Source: Skeletonema tropicum (lineage: Eukaryota; Bacillariophyta; Thalassiosirophyceae; Thalassiosirales; Thalassiosiraceae). From it: a DNA stretch of 64,000 bases. The first letter of the stretch is position 1, and each line of letters begins with the position of its first letter. The stretch lies in NCBI GenBank assembly GCA_037178625.1, contig CM074136.1:1488001-1552000 (forward strand), written 5' to 3'. Of the stretch, positions 43,348-54,200 are shown one piece after another. Under the pieces are notes generated by a model. The model saw nothing but the letters and a program-made list of their open reading frames with translations. It was not told the origin of the DNA and did not search any database. The position numbers and the translations under genes are program-made.

Positions 43348-45114
43348 ATGACGCAGGTGACGAAGTCGATGCCGGTACATCCAACTTTAAAGAACAACAA
43401 ATGGGTTCTTTATCCATGCAACCATTGGGTACAAAGATGGGACACTTTGTTTCTTATGATTCTCATTTACTATGCTTTTGCGATCCCCTACATTATCGGA
43501 GTCAGGTGAGTGCTAGGAGAATTTGTGACACGCCACAAACTTAGTCACCATCATCTTACCACCTGCTCCTTCTCGTTTAGTGGAGGATATCACATGCTAC
43601 ATCGACCGGCTTGGTTTGTGATCAATTTAGTCATCAACGCAATATATATTATTGATACGTTCATGCAATTTTTCCGTGCGTATTATGATCACGACGGTAT
43701 GCTCGTTTATGAGTTGAAAAAGATCGCTAGAAATTACGGGTGCTCGGCACAATTCATTCTGAATCTCTTATCTTGTTTTCCATCTCAAGGTTTGATATAT
43801 GCGCTGGATAGAGAGGTGTTTGGCCCCGAAACAGACGTAACGGATAAGACATTCATCTTATACACCTTAATTGATATGACGAAGATACTACGATTAACGC
43901 GTGTGAAATCGCTTGCAAAGTCCAGTGCTGTTCACAATTTTTGGGAGAAGCAAAGTATACCCAACACAATGTTGGCAGTTTTCGTGGGCAAAATGATGCT
44001 GTTCTGTCATTGGCTCGCTTGTATCTGGTCATTTGTTGCATTTGCACAGGCTCAGTCATACAACTTTTCTGATGAGGGAGTTCCTCCAACATGGATAAGC
44101 GCTTGGTATAAGACCTCGTACACTCCTGGGTCAATAGATCCGATTGGTTGGGGAAACGACGTTGACCGTTATGTATTATCGTTGTTTTGGGCTATACAGT
44201 CTGTTACCTCTATTGGATATGGTAACATATCCCCTGTCAGCAGAGTAGAATTTTTTATTGCTAATATTTTGATGCTAGTATCAGGAGTGTTCTGGGCCTA
44301 CGCGATTGGCAACATTATTAATATTCTTCAACACGTCAATTCAAGTGAAGAGGTTTACAAGAAAAGGATGGATTCAGCGAACATTTTCATTAATAGTTTT
44401 GCTCCAACTGATCCAAACGGAGGGGCAGACTATCGCGAAGGCGAATCAGTGAGTTTTGCTCCAACTGATTCGCAGAGAGAGCCAGCCTATGGCGTAGGCG
44501 ACTCAGAGATGTTGGCATTAAGAATTAGAAGATTCTTAACTTCTCAATACAACAAAACGTCTAGACAACATCCCAATTCTGACTTCAATTCAAAGAAGTT
44601 GGAAGAGATATTTCCCGTGCTCGAACATTTATCCCCTGAACTGAGACAGTTTTCAAGTCTTCATCTCCATCGCGGTGCACTAGAAACGATTCCATATTTG
44701 TCCTCAAAATATTTGTCTCCAAGAGAGCAGTCCGAAGTGGCATTTAAATGCGTGTATCTAGAATTTGCAAGAGGGGATACTTTTTATGAGAATGACATAT
44801 ATGGAAAAGGTATTGTGATTATGAAGAATGGATTCTGTACTGCATCAAGAAAGTCAAAGCCTGGGCAGCAAAGGTGGTACACACGCGGTAATCCTGTTGG
44901 AATCAATGATGTGTTGGTTGAGGGCGATTTCATTCGGAAGTTTGAGCAAAGGCGCCTATTATTTTATTCCTACAGTTTGGTTCTTTATATACCAAGGTCA
45001 GTAATATTAGAAGTGTTGGAGAAAAGGCCAGATATCTGGAAGGACTGCGCGCGGTGGCGTTACCTGCAAGCATGCCTATTGAAAAGGGCCAGAGAGAAAC
45101 GTGAGCTACCATGA
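43348..45114 (+). CDS. Six-transmembrane K+ channel-like protein (CNG/EAG type), copy 2
   Basis: Exon 1 is 43348-43505 and exon 2 is 43581-45114, split inside a Ser codon by a 75-bp GT-AG intron; the product is 563 residues. It aligns along its length with copy 1: S1 LFLMILIYYAFAIPYIIGV, DTFMQFFRAYYDHDGMLVYE, S4-like MTKILRLTRVKSLAK, and the pore FWAIQSVTSIGYGNISPVSR. The tail has two short direct repeats (SFAPTD twice, about 30 residues apart) that copy 1 lacks. The C-terminus ends in the same KDCARWRYLQA motif as copy 1. The two genes are in the same direction with 452 bases between them and stem from an old tandem duplication. Confidence 0.87.
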
Positions 45115-45179
45115 GTACAATATTAGGAGTTTGATCTACAACAGTCATTCATTTGCTACACCTAAGAGCTAATATACGA

Positions 45180-47036
45180 TTATTTGTCTTTCCATGTACA
45201 ATTCTGCTTCCCATCACATCTGCCGATTAATTCAAGAGAGAAACCCACCCGCGATTCTGCGTAAGTCACGAACTCGCTTTCATCTTTAACGTCACCTGGT
45301 TTATATGCTTCTATCACAGAGTTGAGCCGCTTCACAAAGAATCTATCGAATGACCTCTTCCAATACTCCATACTCGTCATATACTTCATAAACGCTGTGC
45401 CAGCTTCTGAAATTGCCCTGGCTTCATCCGGATGTGCCTCAGCCCATTCGTACTTCTCCCTCAAATCACTTAGCTCTGTAGAGATAGGTATGTAGTGAAC
45501 GAAAGGAATCAAATCCTCGTGAAAGTAGTCATAGGTGGGTGTTTCGTGATGGAACAAAAGTCCCGGCAGTGCCAACTTGCTGTGGCTGCCGGACCAAGTT
45601 GTGGCGCCACCGCCACCAAAATCAACATGATACTTGAACGTCGCAAATTCGTTGGCATCAATGTATCCATCGGTGACAATATTTACCCCATTATTGACGA
45701 AGCTCTCCCAGCGCTGGGATTCCCCAGACCTCTCTCTATTTGTAAATTTGAAGTCAACCCATGGTTTTATCTCGTCGTGATTGACACTCTTTACTTCCAT
45801 CTCTGCCTGGAGAGACAATGTGACTGCCTTCCATCTCGGACTCAATTGGGCCCACAAGTGTGTCAACCCACTTACAAATCCTTCTGGATTATTAGGTCCA
45901 GGAATGTCCATTTGGCTGATACGCCATTTGGACCCACCACCCTGACGACATTTCAGGAACGGATAGTCACTCCCTCTCCAAATAATTTGTGGAATCAAAC
46001 TGTCATAGGTTGTTTTCTCCTCCTCAAAATAAATTCCAAATCTATTCGTCGCAGACACTGGGGAGAATTTGTTGCAAACCTTCCCATCATATCGGAATGT
46101 TTCAAAACATTTCAGATGTGGCCAGATTGGCATGGTAACCATTGTAGGCATGACATCGGGGTGTACAAATCCACTGCCAAATTGAAGAATGGGTGCAAGT
46201 TTATGTCGATTACAAGTTGTTGTTGCCTTCTTACCCGGATAATTAAGTTGTTGTTGAAAGTCTGCTGGATTGTCATTCACATCTGACGGAGCACTCTCCC
46301 TATCCATTGGGATCGACAAGCATCCACAATCCATCTTGAGACTATCACCTGTTGATATTATTACGCTGAAGTCTGGATTGCCTTTTTTGAATCGAAACCA
46401 ATATTCCTTTCTCAGAATATGAATGAATGATGTGTATGCTTCTAATTGATCATTTCTACTCCAGTTATGACTCTTTGCAGCGTATAGGGCGAACTCATCT
46501 GTTTTACCACTATATCTCAGTATGAAACCAACATGTTCAAATCTAGTGAGAGTTTGTATCACCTCCTCATCCGTGTAGGGTTGCGTAGGAGATGCAGAGC
46601 GGTCGACTGCATCGAGTTGTAAACGTGATCGAGTCTCTGCATTAAGGATGCTCTGAAACGGTAATGGCATCTTATATGGATTGATATCATAGAGAAATCG
46701 AAGACGTTCGTACTCTTCTGATGGGGCGTACATGTACATTTCATTTTCATTTCGATCGCCCCACCCAGGAGTTTGTTTAGCAGTGAGGACGGCCAATTCT
46801 CTCGGATCATCGGTGGTGGGAGCTTCCACGGATATCATTTCCGGATTAATATAGTGTTGCTCTCCCGCCTGCTTTGTCGACGAATGAATTTGATGATCAT
46901 TTGTGTGGTAATGAGAGAGAATGACAGCACTAGCAATGAGGAATATGATTGAGAATCGTCTCGACGCAGGTCTTTTTGAAGATGGGGCCCTCTGTCTTGG
47001 ACTTTCCCTGGGCGGAAATGATGACGGTAACGTCAT
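45180..47036 (-). CDS. GT90 (CAP10-type) glycosyltransferase, Golgi type II membrane protein
   Basis: A 618-residue single exon from ATG 47036. A short basic cytoplasmic end (SSKRPASRRF) precedes one membrane span, SIIFLIASAVILSHYH (about residues 28-43), the usual topology for a Golgi glycosyltransferase. The CAP10/GT90 region lies at about residues 335-600: PQIIWRGSDYPFLKCRQGGG (WRG motif), YIDANEFATFKYHVDFGGGG, ATTWSGSHSKLALPGLLFHH, and the closing HPDEARAISEAGTAFM. The family transfers xylose or glucose to proteins or polysaccharides; the donor cannot be predicted. It neighbours the channel pair convergently with 65 bases between stops. Confidence 0.85.
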   Translation of the reverse strand: MTLPSSFPPRESPRQRAPSSKRPASRRFSIIFLIASAVILSHYHTNDHQIHSSTKQAGEQHYINPEMISVEAPTTDDPRELAVLTAKQTPGWGDRNENEMYMYAPSEEYERLRFLYDINPYKMPLPFQSILNAETRSRLQLDAVDRSASPTQPYTDEEVIQTLTRFEHVGFILRYSGKTDEFALYAAKSHNWSRNDQLEAYTSFIHILRKEYWFRFKKGNPDFSVIISTGDSLKMDCGCLSIPMDRESAPSDVNDNPADFQQQLNYPGKKATTTCNRHKLAPILQFGSGFVHPDVMPTMVTMPIWPHLKCFETFRYDGKVCNKFSPVSATNRFGIYFEEEKTTYDSLIPQIIWRGSDYPFLKCRQGGGSKWRISQMDIPGPNNPEGFVSGLTHLWAQLSPRWKAVTLSLQAEMEVKSVNHDEIKPWVDFKFTNRERSGESQRWESFVNNGVNIVTDGYIDANEFATFKYHVDFGGGGATTWSGSHSKLALPGLLFHHETPTYDYFHEDLIPFVHYIPISTELSDLREKYEWAEAHPDEARAISEAGTAFMKYMTSMEYWKRSFDRFFVKRLNSVIEAYKPGDVKDESEFVTYAESRVGFSLELIGRCDGKQNCTWKDK

Positions 47037-47365
47037 GGTCGAAGTTTATTGAGTAAGGGAGGCTGCTGCTGTGAGAGTAGAGAGTTAGTAGAGCATAAGA
47101 GAGAGAGCGCTAGCTCAACTTGTGGTGATGGACAGTCGAGACGGGTGTCTTCACTCCTCAAGTTGTTGAGTTTTGGTTCGAGTTTGCTACCACCCCGTCC
47201 ATTCTCTTTTGGTTGTTCATCCAACCAATGCACTCATTGTAGTGTGTGGCTTTTTCGGCATCGGTTGTCTAGATAGTTTTAAGCGTAAACCCATGCTAGT
47301 GCTAGAGAATCTACCGCTGCGCCATGGGGCCAGCGGCTTCATCGGTGGTGGCGTATTTATCGAGT

Positions 47366-47715
47366 TCACACAACAATATTTAGATCAGCCACCGTCACCT
47401 CCGACAAACTCCTCTGTTGGTTGAGAGATGCCATTTCCGATAACCTTCTGAAGGTGTCCGCCGGCTTGGGAACGTATGAAAATATGAGCCCCCACAGGAT
47501 CTTCTTTTGGGTAAAGAGTGGTAAATACCTTTCACGATAACCTTCCGATTGTTCTTGGTTTGAGAGCTTCAGTAGTATTTTTAACATGAAAGTACGAAAT
47601 TGCTCCCTAAAGAGGTCCGTTGGGTAAGGATCGGTATATTGCTCAAAACTAACAGAGGCACGACTACTCAATTTCTTTGCTAAGGTCTCATCGAAGTTCT
47701 CCCTGCTGTGTGTAT
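47366..47715 (-). pseudogene. Fragment of an unknown gene
   Basis: A minus-strand open segment without an ATG start reads SFEQYTDPYPTDLFREQFRT, then FMLKILLKLSNQEQSEGYRE and RYLPLFTQKKILWGLIF. The composition is protein-like. It might be an exon of a gene with unseen neighbours or a relic. I do not recognise it. Confidence 0.3.
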
Positions 47716-48012
47716 GAATTTATTTCACGCTGCATTATGGAATTACACCTCCCCTCCCTTCCGGAAAAATTAACAAACAAATAAGAAAAATAATGGTCTG
47801 AAGGGAGGGGTTGGGTGGCCGCAGGCGCACAAGGGGAGGAGGAAGTAAAGACCATGGTGGAAATAGGGTGGGGTTGGGAGATTGCGCTACAAAGGGCATA
47901 ACAGACGCCCGGGGAGTAAACCCTTTACAACAACACAAAATCCGCATTCTGTCTCCCCCAAGGTATGTCAGTTTGTTGTTAATGTATGTCATTATCATTG
48001 CATCGTTCTTAT

Positions 48013-48470
48013 TGCTCCTTAAGTGGATGCTACCCTCGCTCCTTAGGTGGATGCTACCCTCGCTCCTTAAGTGGATGCTACCCTCGCTCCTTAAGTGGAT
48101 GCTACCCTCGCTCCTTAAGTGGATGCTACCCTCGCTCCTTAGGTGGATGCTACCCTCGCTCCTTAGGTGGATGCTACCCTCGCTCCTTAAGTGGATGCTA
48201 CCCTCGCTCCTTAGGTGGATGCTACCCTTGCTCCTTAAGTGGATGCTTACTTATAGATCTCGCTCCTTAAGTGGATGCTTATGGATCTCGCTCCTTCAGT
48301 GGATGCTTACCTCGCTCCTTAAGTGGATGCTACCCTCGCTCCTTCAGTGGATGCTTACTTATAGATCTCGCTCCTTAAGTGGATGCTTATGGATCTCGCT
48401 CCTTAAGTGGATGCTTATGGATCTCGCTCCTTAAGTGGATGCTTATAGATCTCGCTCCTTAAGTGGATTG
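48013..48470 (+). repeat. 24-bp minisatellite array
   Basis: The unit CTCCTTAAGTGGATGCTACC plus CTCG is repeated about 9-10 times almost perfectly from 48014, then about eight more times with longer variants ending in TTATAGATCTCG or TTATGGATCTCG. Because 24 is a multiple of three, both plus-strand frames stay open across it (units of LLKWMLPS or SGCYPRSL). No gene signals surround it, so I treat the frames as by-products. Confidence 0.9.
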
Positions 48471-49032
48471 TCAACTTATGTAAGAAAGCAGATGAGCGCA
48501 ACCGCAATCGTACCAGTATGTCATCAATGGTACACTACTTATGGATATTGAAGATACTCATATCCCGATTAATGGGAATCATCCCATTTATCTACCGCAA
48601 GTTGAACGTCGAATCTTCCGCGATCGTCGGTTCAGCAGAACTTATTTTCCCGCCATATCTTTACACAAGATACTAAAGCCAACTCGCTCTATGGCGCCCA
48701 ACAACACAATCAAGATAATAAGAATAATGAAATAGTAATAAATACGTTGCAATACATCCGCTGCCTCAAGGCACATTGTACTACATCAATACTTCGATAG
48801 TTGAGTAGGACGCACAACAGCAGAGCTTCAGTGCTTCGTGTCCGGCTTAAGATAGAATTAGACGTCTCAACACTGCCTTCGTTTTCTGGTACTCTACGAT
48901 CCTCCTCACAAGTCCACCGATCTCGCTCCGATCCGTGTTTCCGCCTGAATGTTCACTTAGATTATCCCGACTTTGTTTGACGGTCTTATCACAGATAATT
49001 CTCAACTTGAGAGATTAACAGTCTCGTGCTTT
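48471..49032. other. Intergenic region left of the 14-kb block
   Basis: A 64-codon frame at 48541-48735 has no recognisable domain. Nothing else is seen before the left direct repeat. Confidence 0.35.
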
Positions 49033-49034
49033 AA

Positions 49035-49120
49035 TAAACAGGGGCGCGCAGAATGGTGCGATAGTAGTGGCGTGCAGCGGTGTATGTGGCGGGTTCAGCG
49101 CGGGCCCTCGGGGCCTGTAA
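49035..49120. repeat. Left copy of the GC-rich direct repeat
   Basis: AACAGGGGCGCGCAGAATG and TCAGCGCGGGCCCTCGGGGC recur in the same order at 63311-63381. The segment GGCCCTCGGGGCC can fold as a 5-bp GC stem with a 3-base loop. In the right copy this sequence forms the last codons of the gene 62357-63403; in the left copy no long frame uses it, so it is probably the remnant 3' end of another copy. Confidence 0.75.
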
Positions 49121-49189
49121 AGTATTGTGTCGTCATCTTGCTCTGTTGGCCATTTGCCGTGTGGCTTGTCAGTAGTCTTTATACAACGG

Positions 49190-49315
49190 AATTCGGCTAT
49201 AAAGTTGCTCTGCAATGACGTTGGCCTTAATTGGTATAATTGTGCTGTGCACAATTTTACCAATTAGTCTCTTTACAATAGAATACGGCTATAAAGTTGC
49301 TCTGCAATGACGTTG
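49190..49315. repeat. Two copies of a TATAAAG-containing 30-mer
   Basis: CGGCTATAAAGTTGCTCTGC followed by AATGACGT occurs at 49193-49220 and 49286-49313, and a third time at 63457-63484 near the other end of the block. It contains a TATA-box-like TATAAAG and a TGACGT motif. The palindrome at 49229-49265 lies between the two copies. Confidence 0.8.
49229..49265. terminator. Palindromic hairpin, best copy
   Basis: AATTGGTATAATTGTGC, a TGT loop, then GCACAATTTTACCAATT: a 17-bp stem with one mismatch. It is the clearest member of the family. A role in 3'-end formation is inferred from where its relatives lie. Confidence 0.55.
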
Positions 49316-49411
49316 TCTTTAATTGTGTTAGAATTGTGAAAATCATCTATCTGTCCATCGGCACTAGTATTTGTGTAGGGATTTGAGAGAAGATTGCAGT
49401 GCGCCTGATCA

Positions 49412-49449
49412 AATTATATATAATTGTGCTGTGCACACTTATACCAATT
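49412..49449. terminator. Palindromic hairpin, degenerate copy
   Basis: The same TATAATTGTGCTGTGCACA core with weaker outer arms (AATTATA and TACCAATT). It lies 117 bases from the stop codon of the minus-strand gene 49567-49968, on its 3' side. Confidence 0.45.
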
Positions 49450-49566
49450 AGTACATTGTCCGGCAGTCATTCGTCGTCTCAACTGTTTGTTTTCGGATCA
49501 GCTGTTTAGTTGCGCTTAGTGTTCACTGTTGTGCATCTCTTTCACTTTCAACTCATCCACTCGATT

Positions 49567-49968
49567 CTATCGTTTCAGTGCGAGTTTTTTATTCCCTCTT
49601 TTCCATGTTGGTGCCGGCATGTTATAGTTCACCTCTGTATATAGTATTGAGCCTGGTACCATAGTGTTCGTCCTGTCTGTCTCAGTTTGTCCCATCATTG
49701 CAGCATAATTGGTTCTATGTCTCCCCATATCTTTTATGTAGTCTGTTATGATGGATTCAATTGTGTCCTTCTCTTGTTCTGTTTGTGCACCTCCCAAGAT
49801 TCTATCTACTGCTAGTTTCGCTCTCTCTATGCTTCCCTCGCTCAGTTGCAGCAGTCTTGTTGCTATTCCAATTCCTCTGTCATTGTTTTGCAGCTTTAGT
49901 TGTTGCCGTAAACTTTCGACATCGTTTTTAAACGCGCTGTTTGATAGCTTAGTTGATCGTTCCATCAT
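49567..49968 (-). CDS. Small helical protein of unknown function
   Basis: ATG-started, 133 residues. Predicted mostly helical and charged in the first 90 residues (FKNDVESLRQQLKLQNNDRG and IERAKLAVDRILGGAQTEQE), with an extended basic C-terminus (PTWKRGNKKLALKR). No signal peptide or known domain. It is transcribed toward the two palindromes at its 3' side. I do not recognise it. Confidence 0.5.
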   Translation of the reverse strand: MMERSTKLSNSAFKNDVESLRQQLKLQNNDRGIGIATRLLQLSEGSIERAKLAVDRILGGAQTEQEKDTIESIITDYIKDMGRHRTNYAAMMGQTETDRTNTMVPGSILYTEVNYNMPAPTWKRGNKKLALKR

Positions 49969-50212
49969 ATTCAGTGAGAGTATCGTAGTGAAATAACTTG
50001 CCCCAATTTGGTTCTCATCAGTGGTTTCTCAAGCGATTGTGTTTGTGGCTATTTTCTCGTAATTACATATTTCTTGTGTTCGTCGCCGAACTGATACACA
50101 TGACCACAGATTCTTTTCTATTACACATAACTAAATACTCCATAACATAGACAGCTTTCAGCTGTCTCTCTCTAGACATCTCTCTTTGTTTTGTCGATGC
50201 TTCATCATTTCA

Positions 50213-51082
50213 ATGGTGTATATTAGATCGAGGGACGTTCGTTCATCTCGTATCGTTGTGAATCGCCCTATACCAAGGACTAAGGTCTTGTCCTTGTTTG
50301 ACAATTACAGTGCATCATTTTGTGAGTTGCATGCTTGTAGTAGTAGCTCTTGCATATCGGTTGATGTGTTGGACGAAACCATCGTCTCACAGTTGTTTGG
50401 TTCCGATCAACGCTCTCTTGCATCGTTTCGGCTTGTAGGCGGCGTTTTGCTTCGATCGTCTTTGGCTGCTAAGCTGTTGAGCAAATGTGATGTTCTGTTC
50501 GACTTATCAATATGGTATTTTTGGGATTTGGTTGTGATGCAATCAGGGTGGTCGTTATTGGACGTCACAGAGCTCAACGCTTGTCTCGGCTGCGCCGATG
50601 TTCTTTATTTGGGGTTAGTTCGTTTTCTTCCATCCCAGCTGTGCAACCAACGATGTGTTTCAAGCCATTCCCCATGCACATCTTCTTTGTGCACTATTCG
50701 CTGCGAGAGACTGTTCTCTGTCGATGTAGCTTATGGATTGTGCTCCGACATCAGCTTGTTGCTTTCACGGAAAGCTCTTGTCATGAAATCCGTCGCTGGG
50801 CCAGACAATTTCTCTATTAGAGAACTGGGTCAACTCCAGTACCAATTAGATCTCCTGAATCGTATGATTGAATGCAGACGTCCCATTTCAGAGACTTTTA
50901 TGTTTTGCATGGATATCAACGCCCTTTTGGTGTCCAAGCGTGGTTTGTTGGACCGCGATTTTGACGTGTTCAATTTGTCTCATATGTCAGAGCTTCTTGC
51001 TGACGAAGTCTTCAACAGCGTTCTTCTCAAGGTTTATTGTTTGAATTTCGAGCAGTTATCCGCTGATATTGTCGTGGACTAG
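50213..51082 (+). CDS. Unknown protein of the block, 289 residues
   Basis: The first ATG in the frame is 50213. The protein is rich in Cys, Ser and Leu, with several hydrophobic stretches but no clear membrane span (for example DLSIWYFWDLVVMQSGWSLL). The end reads YCLNFEQLSADIVVD. The stop is 18 bases before a copy of the palindrome (51101-51137), and the large gene of the opposite strand ends on the other side of it. No family is recognised. Confidence 0.5.
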   Translation: MVYIRSRDVRSSRIVVNRPIPRTKVLSLFDNYSASFCELHACSSSSCISVDVLDETIVSQLFGSDQRSLASFRLVGGVLLRSSLAAKLLSKCDVLFDLSIWYFWDLVVMQSGWSLLDVTELNACLGCADVLYLGLVRFLPSQLCNQRCVSSHSPCTSSLCTIRCERLFSVDVAYGLCSDISLLLSRKALVMKSVAGPDNFSIRELGQLQYQLDLLNRMIECRRPISETFMFCMDINALLVSKRGLLDRDFDVFNLSHMSELLADEVFNSVLLKVYCLNFEQLSADIVVD

Positions 51083-51100
51083 TCTGATGTATCGTGTATC

Positions 51101-51137
51101 AATTTCTATAATTGTGCATTGCACAGTTTTACTAATT
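51101..51137. terminator. Palindromic hairpin between convergent genes
   Basis: TATAATTGTGCATTGCACAGTTTTACTAATT forms the family stem with more mismatches than the best copy. It separates the stops of the genes 50213-51082 (plus) and 51299-55242 (minus). Confidence 0.5.
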
Positions 51138-51298
51138 GGGCGAAGTTCTTATGTTATGGTTCTTAGTTTTGTTACTTTTTATGGTTGACCAATTGTCTCG
51201 TGTTTCATCAACCCTTTCCGTCGTTATAGCCTGTTGTTGGTCGTCGGTCAAGCTTTCGTTGTCTCTCCTTGTTATGCTCCCCATTCCCCTGTTGTTAG

Positions 51299-54200
51299 CT
51301 ATTCTTCTGTCTCATTTGGTACCATCCACCTGTAATTTGCGTTGTTTGTTGTTCTCTTAGCGCCGTCGACTGATGGTTCTCCGTAGATGTAAATTGTGTT
51401 GTAAGGATCGACGACAGTGTCACCTTTCTTGCCGCTCACGTTGAACACTCTCTTATATTCCTCTCCGTTTTTTCTGTGCAAAAAGACGATTGACTTGTTC
51501 ATTTCCTTCACGATCTGCGTAATAGCTGTCTTCAAAGGTAAGCCAAACAAGTTCTTTGCCCACTTCTCAGCCATCTGTTGCTCCTTCGTAGTCAACCCAA
51601 TACGTTTGTTCGTTTTGTGCTTTTTCTTCCTTCCTCTCCATTTCATGTTACTCCACGCGAGGTTGATGACGTCAAAGAATCCAGTTTGGTCGTACTGTTT
51701 TCCTACCTCATATCCTTCTACTGCTTCGAATGTTGTTTCGGTTCTTGCCACGACATCGTCACTTTCAATCATCTCATCTATATCAGCTTCTGCTTCTGGA
51801 AGTGTAGGGAACAATTCATCAATGATTGCTTTTGCAATGTTTGTCATTAATCCTTCTCCCAAGATATCTTTACCAACTTTATTCTGTGCTGCTTTCACGG
51901 CTCTAGCTCTCAATTCATCCTTGCTCTCTCGTCCGTGGAGTTCGTGCTGCGTCGTATTGCCTGACTGTTGCGACACGATCGTTTTACTGGCACAATCATT
52001 GGTGCGTTGCTTTTTCGAATTTGTCTCCTCTGTATCAGTTGTTGATCCATTTTTGTCTTTACTTTGATGCTTCTCCGACTTCCTCTTCTTACTCTCCTTT
52101 CTTTTGCTTGGCTTTCCCTCCTTGGTAGCAGCAGGTTTCGTTGGAAGTGTGTACGTACGGATGAGCTTGCCCTTAAGTTGCGCAGTCCCTCTGATCAAGT
52201 CGCCCAGCTGCGTTAGCGATAACAACGATCCTGTCATTTGAAAGTCACTCGGTGATTCGATTCTAGATGTGACCGTTTCATTCCCAATCTTTAGAACCTT
52301 CATCAACTGACTTGATGTTTTCACTGAGTCGCTTGTCGTTTTGAATCGCTTGTCTTTTCCGAAGAAGAGGTCTTGGAGCTTTCTCGGATTGCCTCTCTCT
52401 TTCTCTGCGGATCGAACCACATTCCAACAAAAGATGTGGCAAATGAGCTCTACTAGTGTCATATCACCAGGAGCTGTTACGATGGTCATCACATCTCTAC
52501 CCTTAGTCGGTATCTTGCTTTGTCTTTTGGTTGAACTTGCACCTGTCTCATTCGTCACTCTGACCGCCTCAATGACGTTACTTGCCAATTGCTCTTTATC
52601 GAGACGTGAAGTCTTGTCCTTGTCTTTCTTTCTTACCAAGAATTCTCTGATAGCTTCACCGACCAAATCCTGGTTGTCTTCTCTCAATAGGTCTTCACTA
52701 ACTTGGATGTCTTCAGGGGTAGAAGCAATGAGTTGCATGTACTCGTGTAATAGATTCATTGTCACCATGAAGTTTAGTGCCGCGATATTCACATCTCTCT
52801 CTGTGCCTTCATCTTCCTTCAGCGTCTTCAGGACAACTGCGATCTCTTTTGCTGCCATACTAATCAATCCGAAACTTTTCGCTTGATTTCAATGAATAGA
52901 TACTTGTTAGTCAAGGTACAACGAGCACAAGTTTACGAATGAAATGATACCAAGCTTGTTCTTACCAATACTCAATCTCAAATCATTCGCCATATCTTTG
53001 GTTTGCGACATGATGCTGAAGGCATTTAAAGTTTGATCAAGCAAGGCATCTGCGTTGAACAGTTTGGCAGACTCGACTGTGTAGACCAACGCTGCAGTAC
53101 TTGTCGCCATGATCCCTTCAACTGACCTGTCCCATAGTTTAGGCGTGTCATTGTATTTTCCATCAGTATCATCCTTGGGTATCACAATCGTGTTCACTCC
53201 TGATCTTGGCATAATAATTCCGCCTGCCAACATTGCGCTTATCTGCTTTGAGGTAAATAGCTGCATTCCATCAGTTTCAAGCAATGACTGTACCGCTACC
53301 GCGAGTGGGAAAAATCTGGCCATGCTGTGCTCAACAGTCATCGGGTAGTTCCCTGTAGAACCGAAGTTGTCCATATTACACTTGACAGGCAATTTGAGTA
53401 CATCATTTGGTCCTCCACCATCAACTCTGAGCTGCACTTCGTTTTGGCACGTCTCGTATTCACGCATTGGATTCTCGTAGTATTGAGTGAGCGGCTCTTC
53501 GGTGAAACTTGGGTCATCTTCAAACTCTTCAAGTGTCCTTGCCGTTCGCGCTCTCAGCCCCTTTATGGTCAAAACTTTACCTTTGCTGACTATCTTACCG
53601 TTAGTACCAACTTCCTTCTCAGTCCAATCCTCATGGTCTCTTCTCACAGAATTATGCTTAGTTAAGCCTCTGTATATATTTAGTACTGTTGATCCAAGCT
53701 TCCTTTTGCTCACGTTCTTGCTTTTCTCGGCTAGAAGAGTTTCCGCGAGGTGAGGCGCGGGGAAAGATTCGGTAGCAGTCCTTGATGCTACTGTAATGTG
53801 AGCGTCGAAGGGGTGGCTCAATATTGCATCACTGTCCGATTTTTTCAATTTCTCAAGAGCATTCTCCATGGCGTCATGTTCGTTATCTTCAATTCCTACG
53901 AATGAATTGGTCAAGAACGTCGGATCTCCGGGATTGCTTGGCTTGAAGAAGTAGCCTGACTCTCTCTTCACTTTGCATCGCAGCAGAGCTGCCAATAATG
54001 CTATCAAGCGGTGGTTGCCTTCAACAGCTGTGACATAGAATTTCAATGAAGCAGTGAAGGAAGTGTAGAAATGACCAAATCCCTCGATACCATCTTGGAC
54101 TGCCACATTGACTTCATTTTGACTTTCATCTAGCCAATGGTGCTTTCTTGCAGTGCTCAAAAGCTTTCGTTGACCTTCGACTGTTGTCACATTAGCAGTT

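Noticed and set aside
47811..48434. 207-codon frame across the 24-bp minisatellite.
   Set aside because: The frame is open only because the repeat period is a multiple of three; no gene signals flank it.
48541..48735. 64-codon ATG frame with no known domain.
   Set aside because: Too short, with no relative in the window and no splice or promoter signs.
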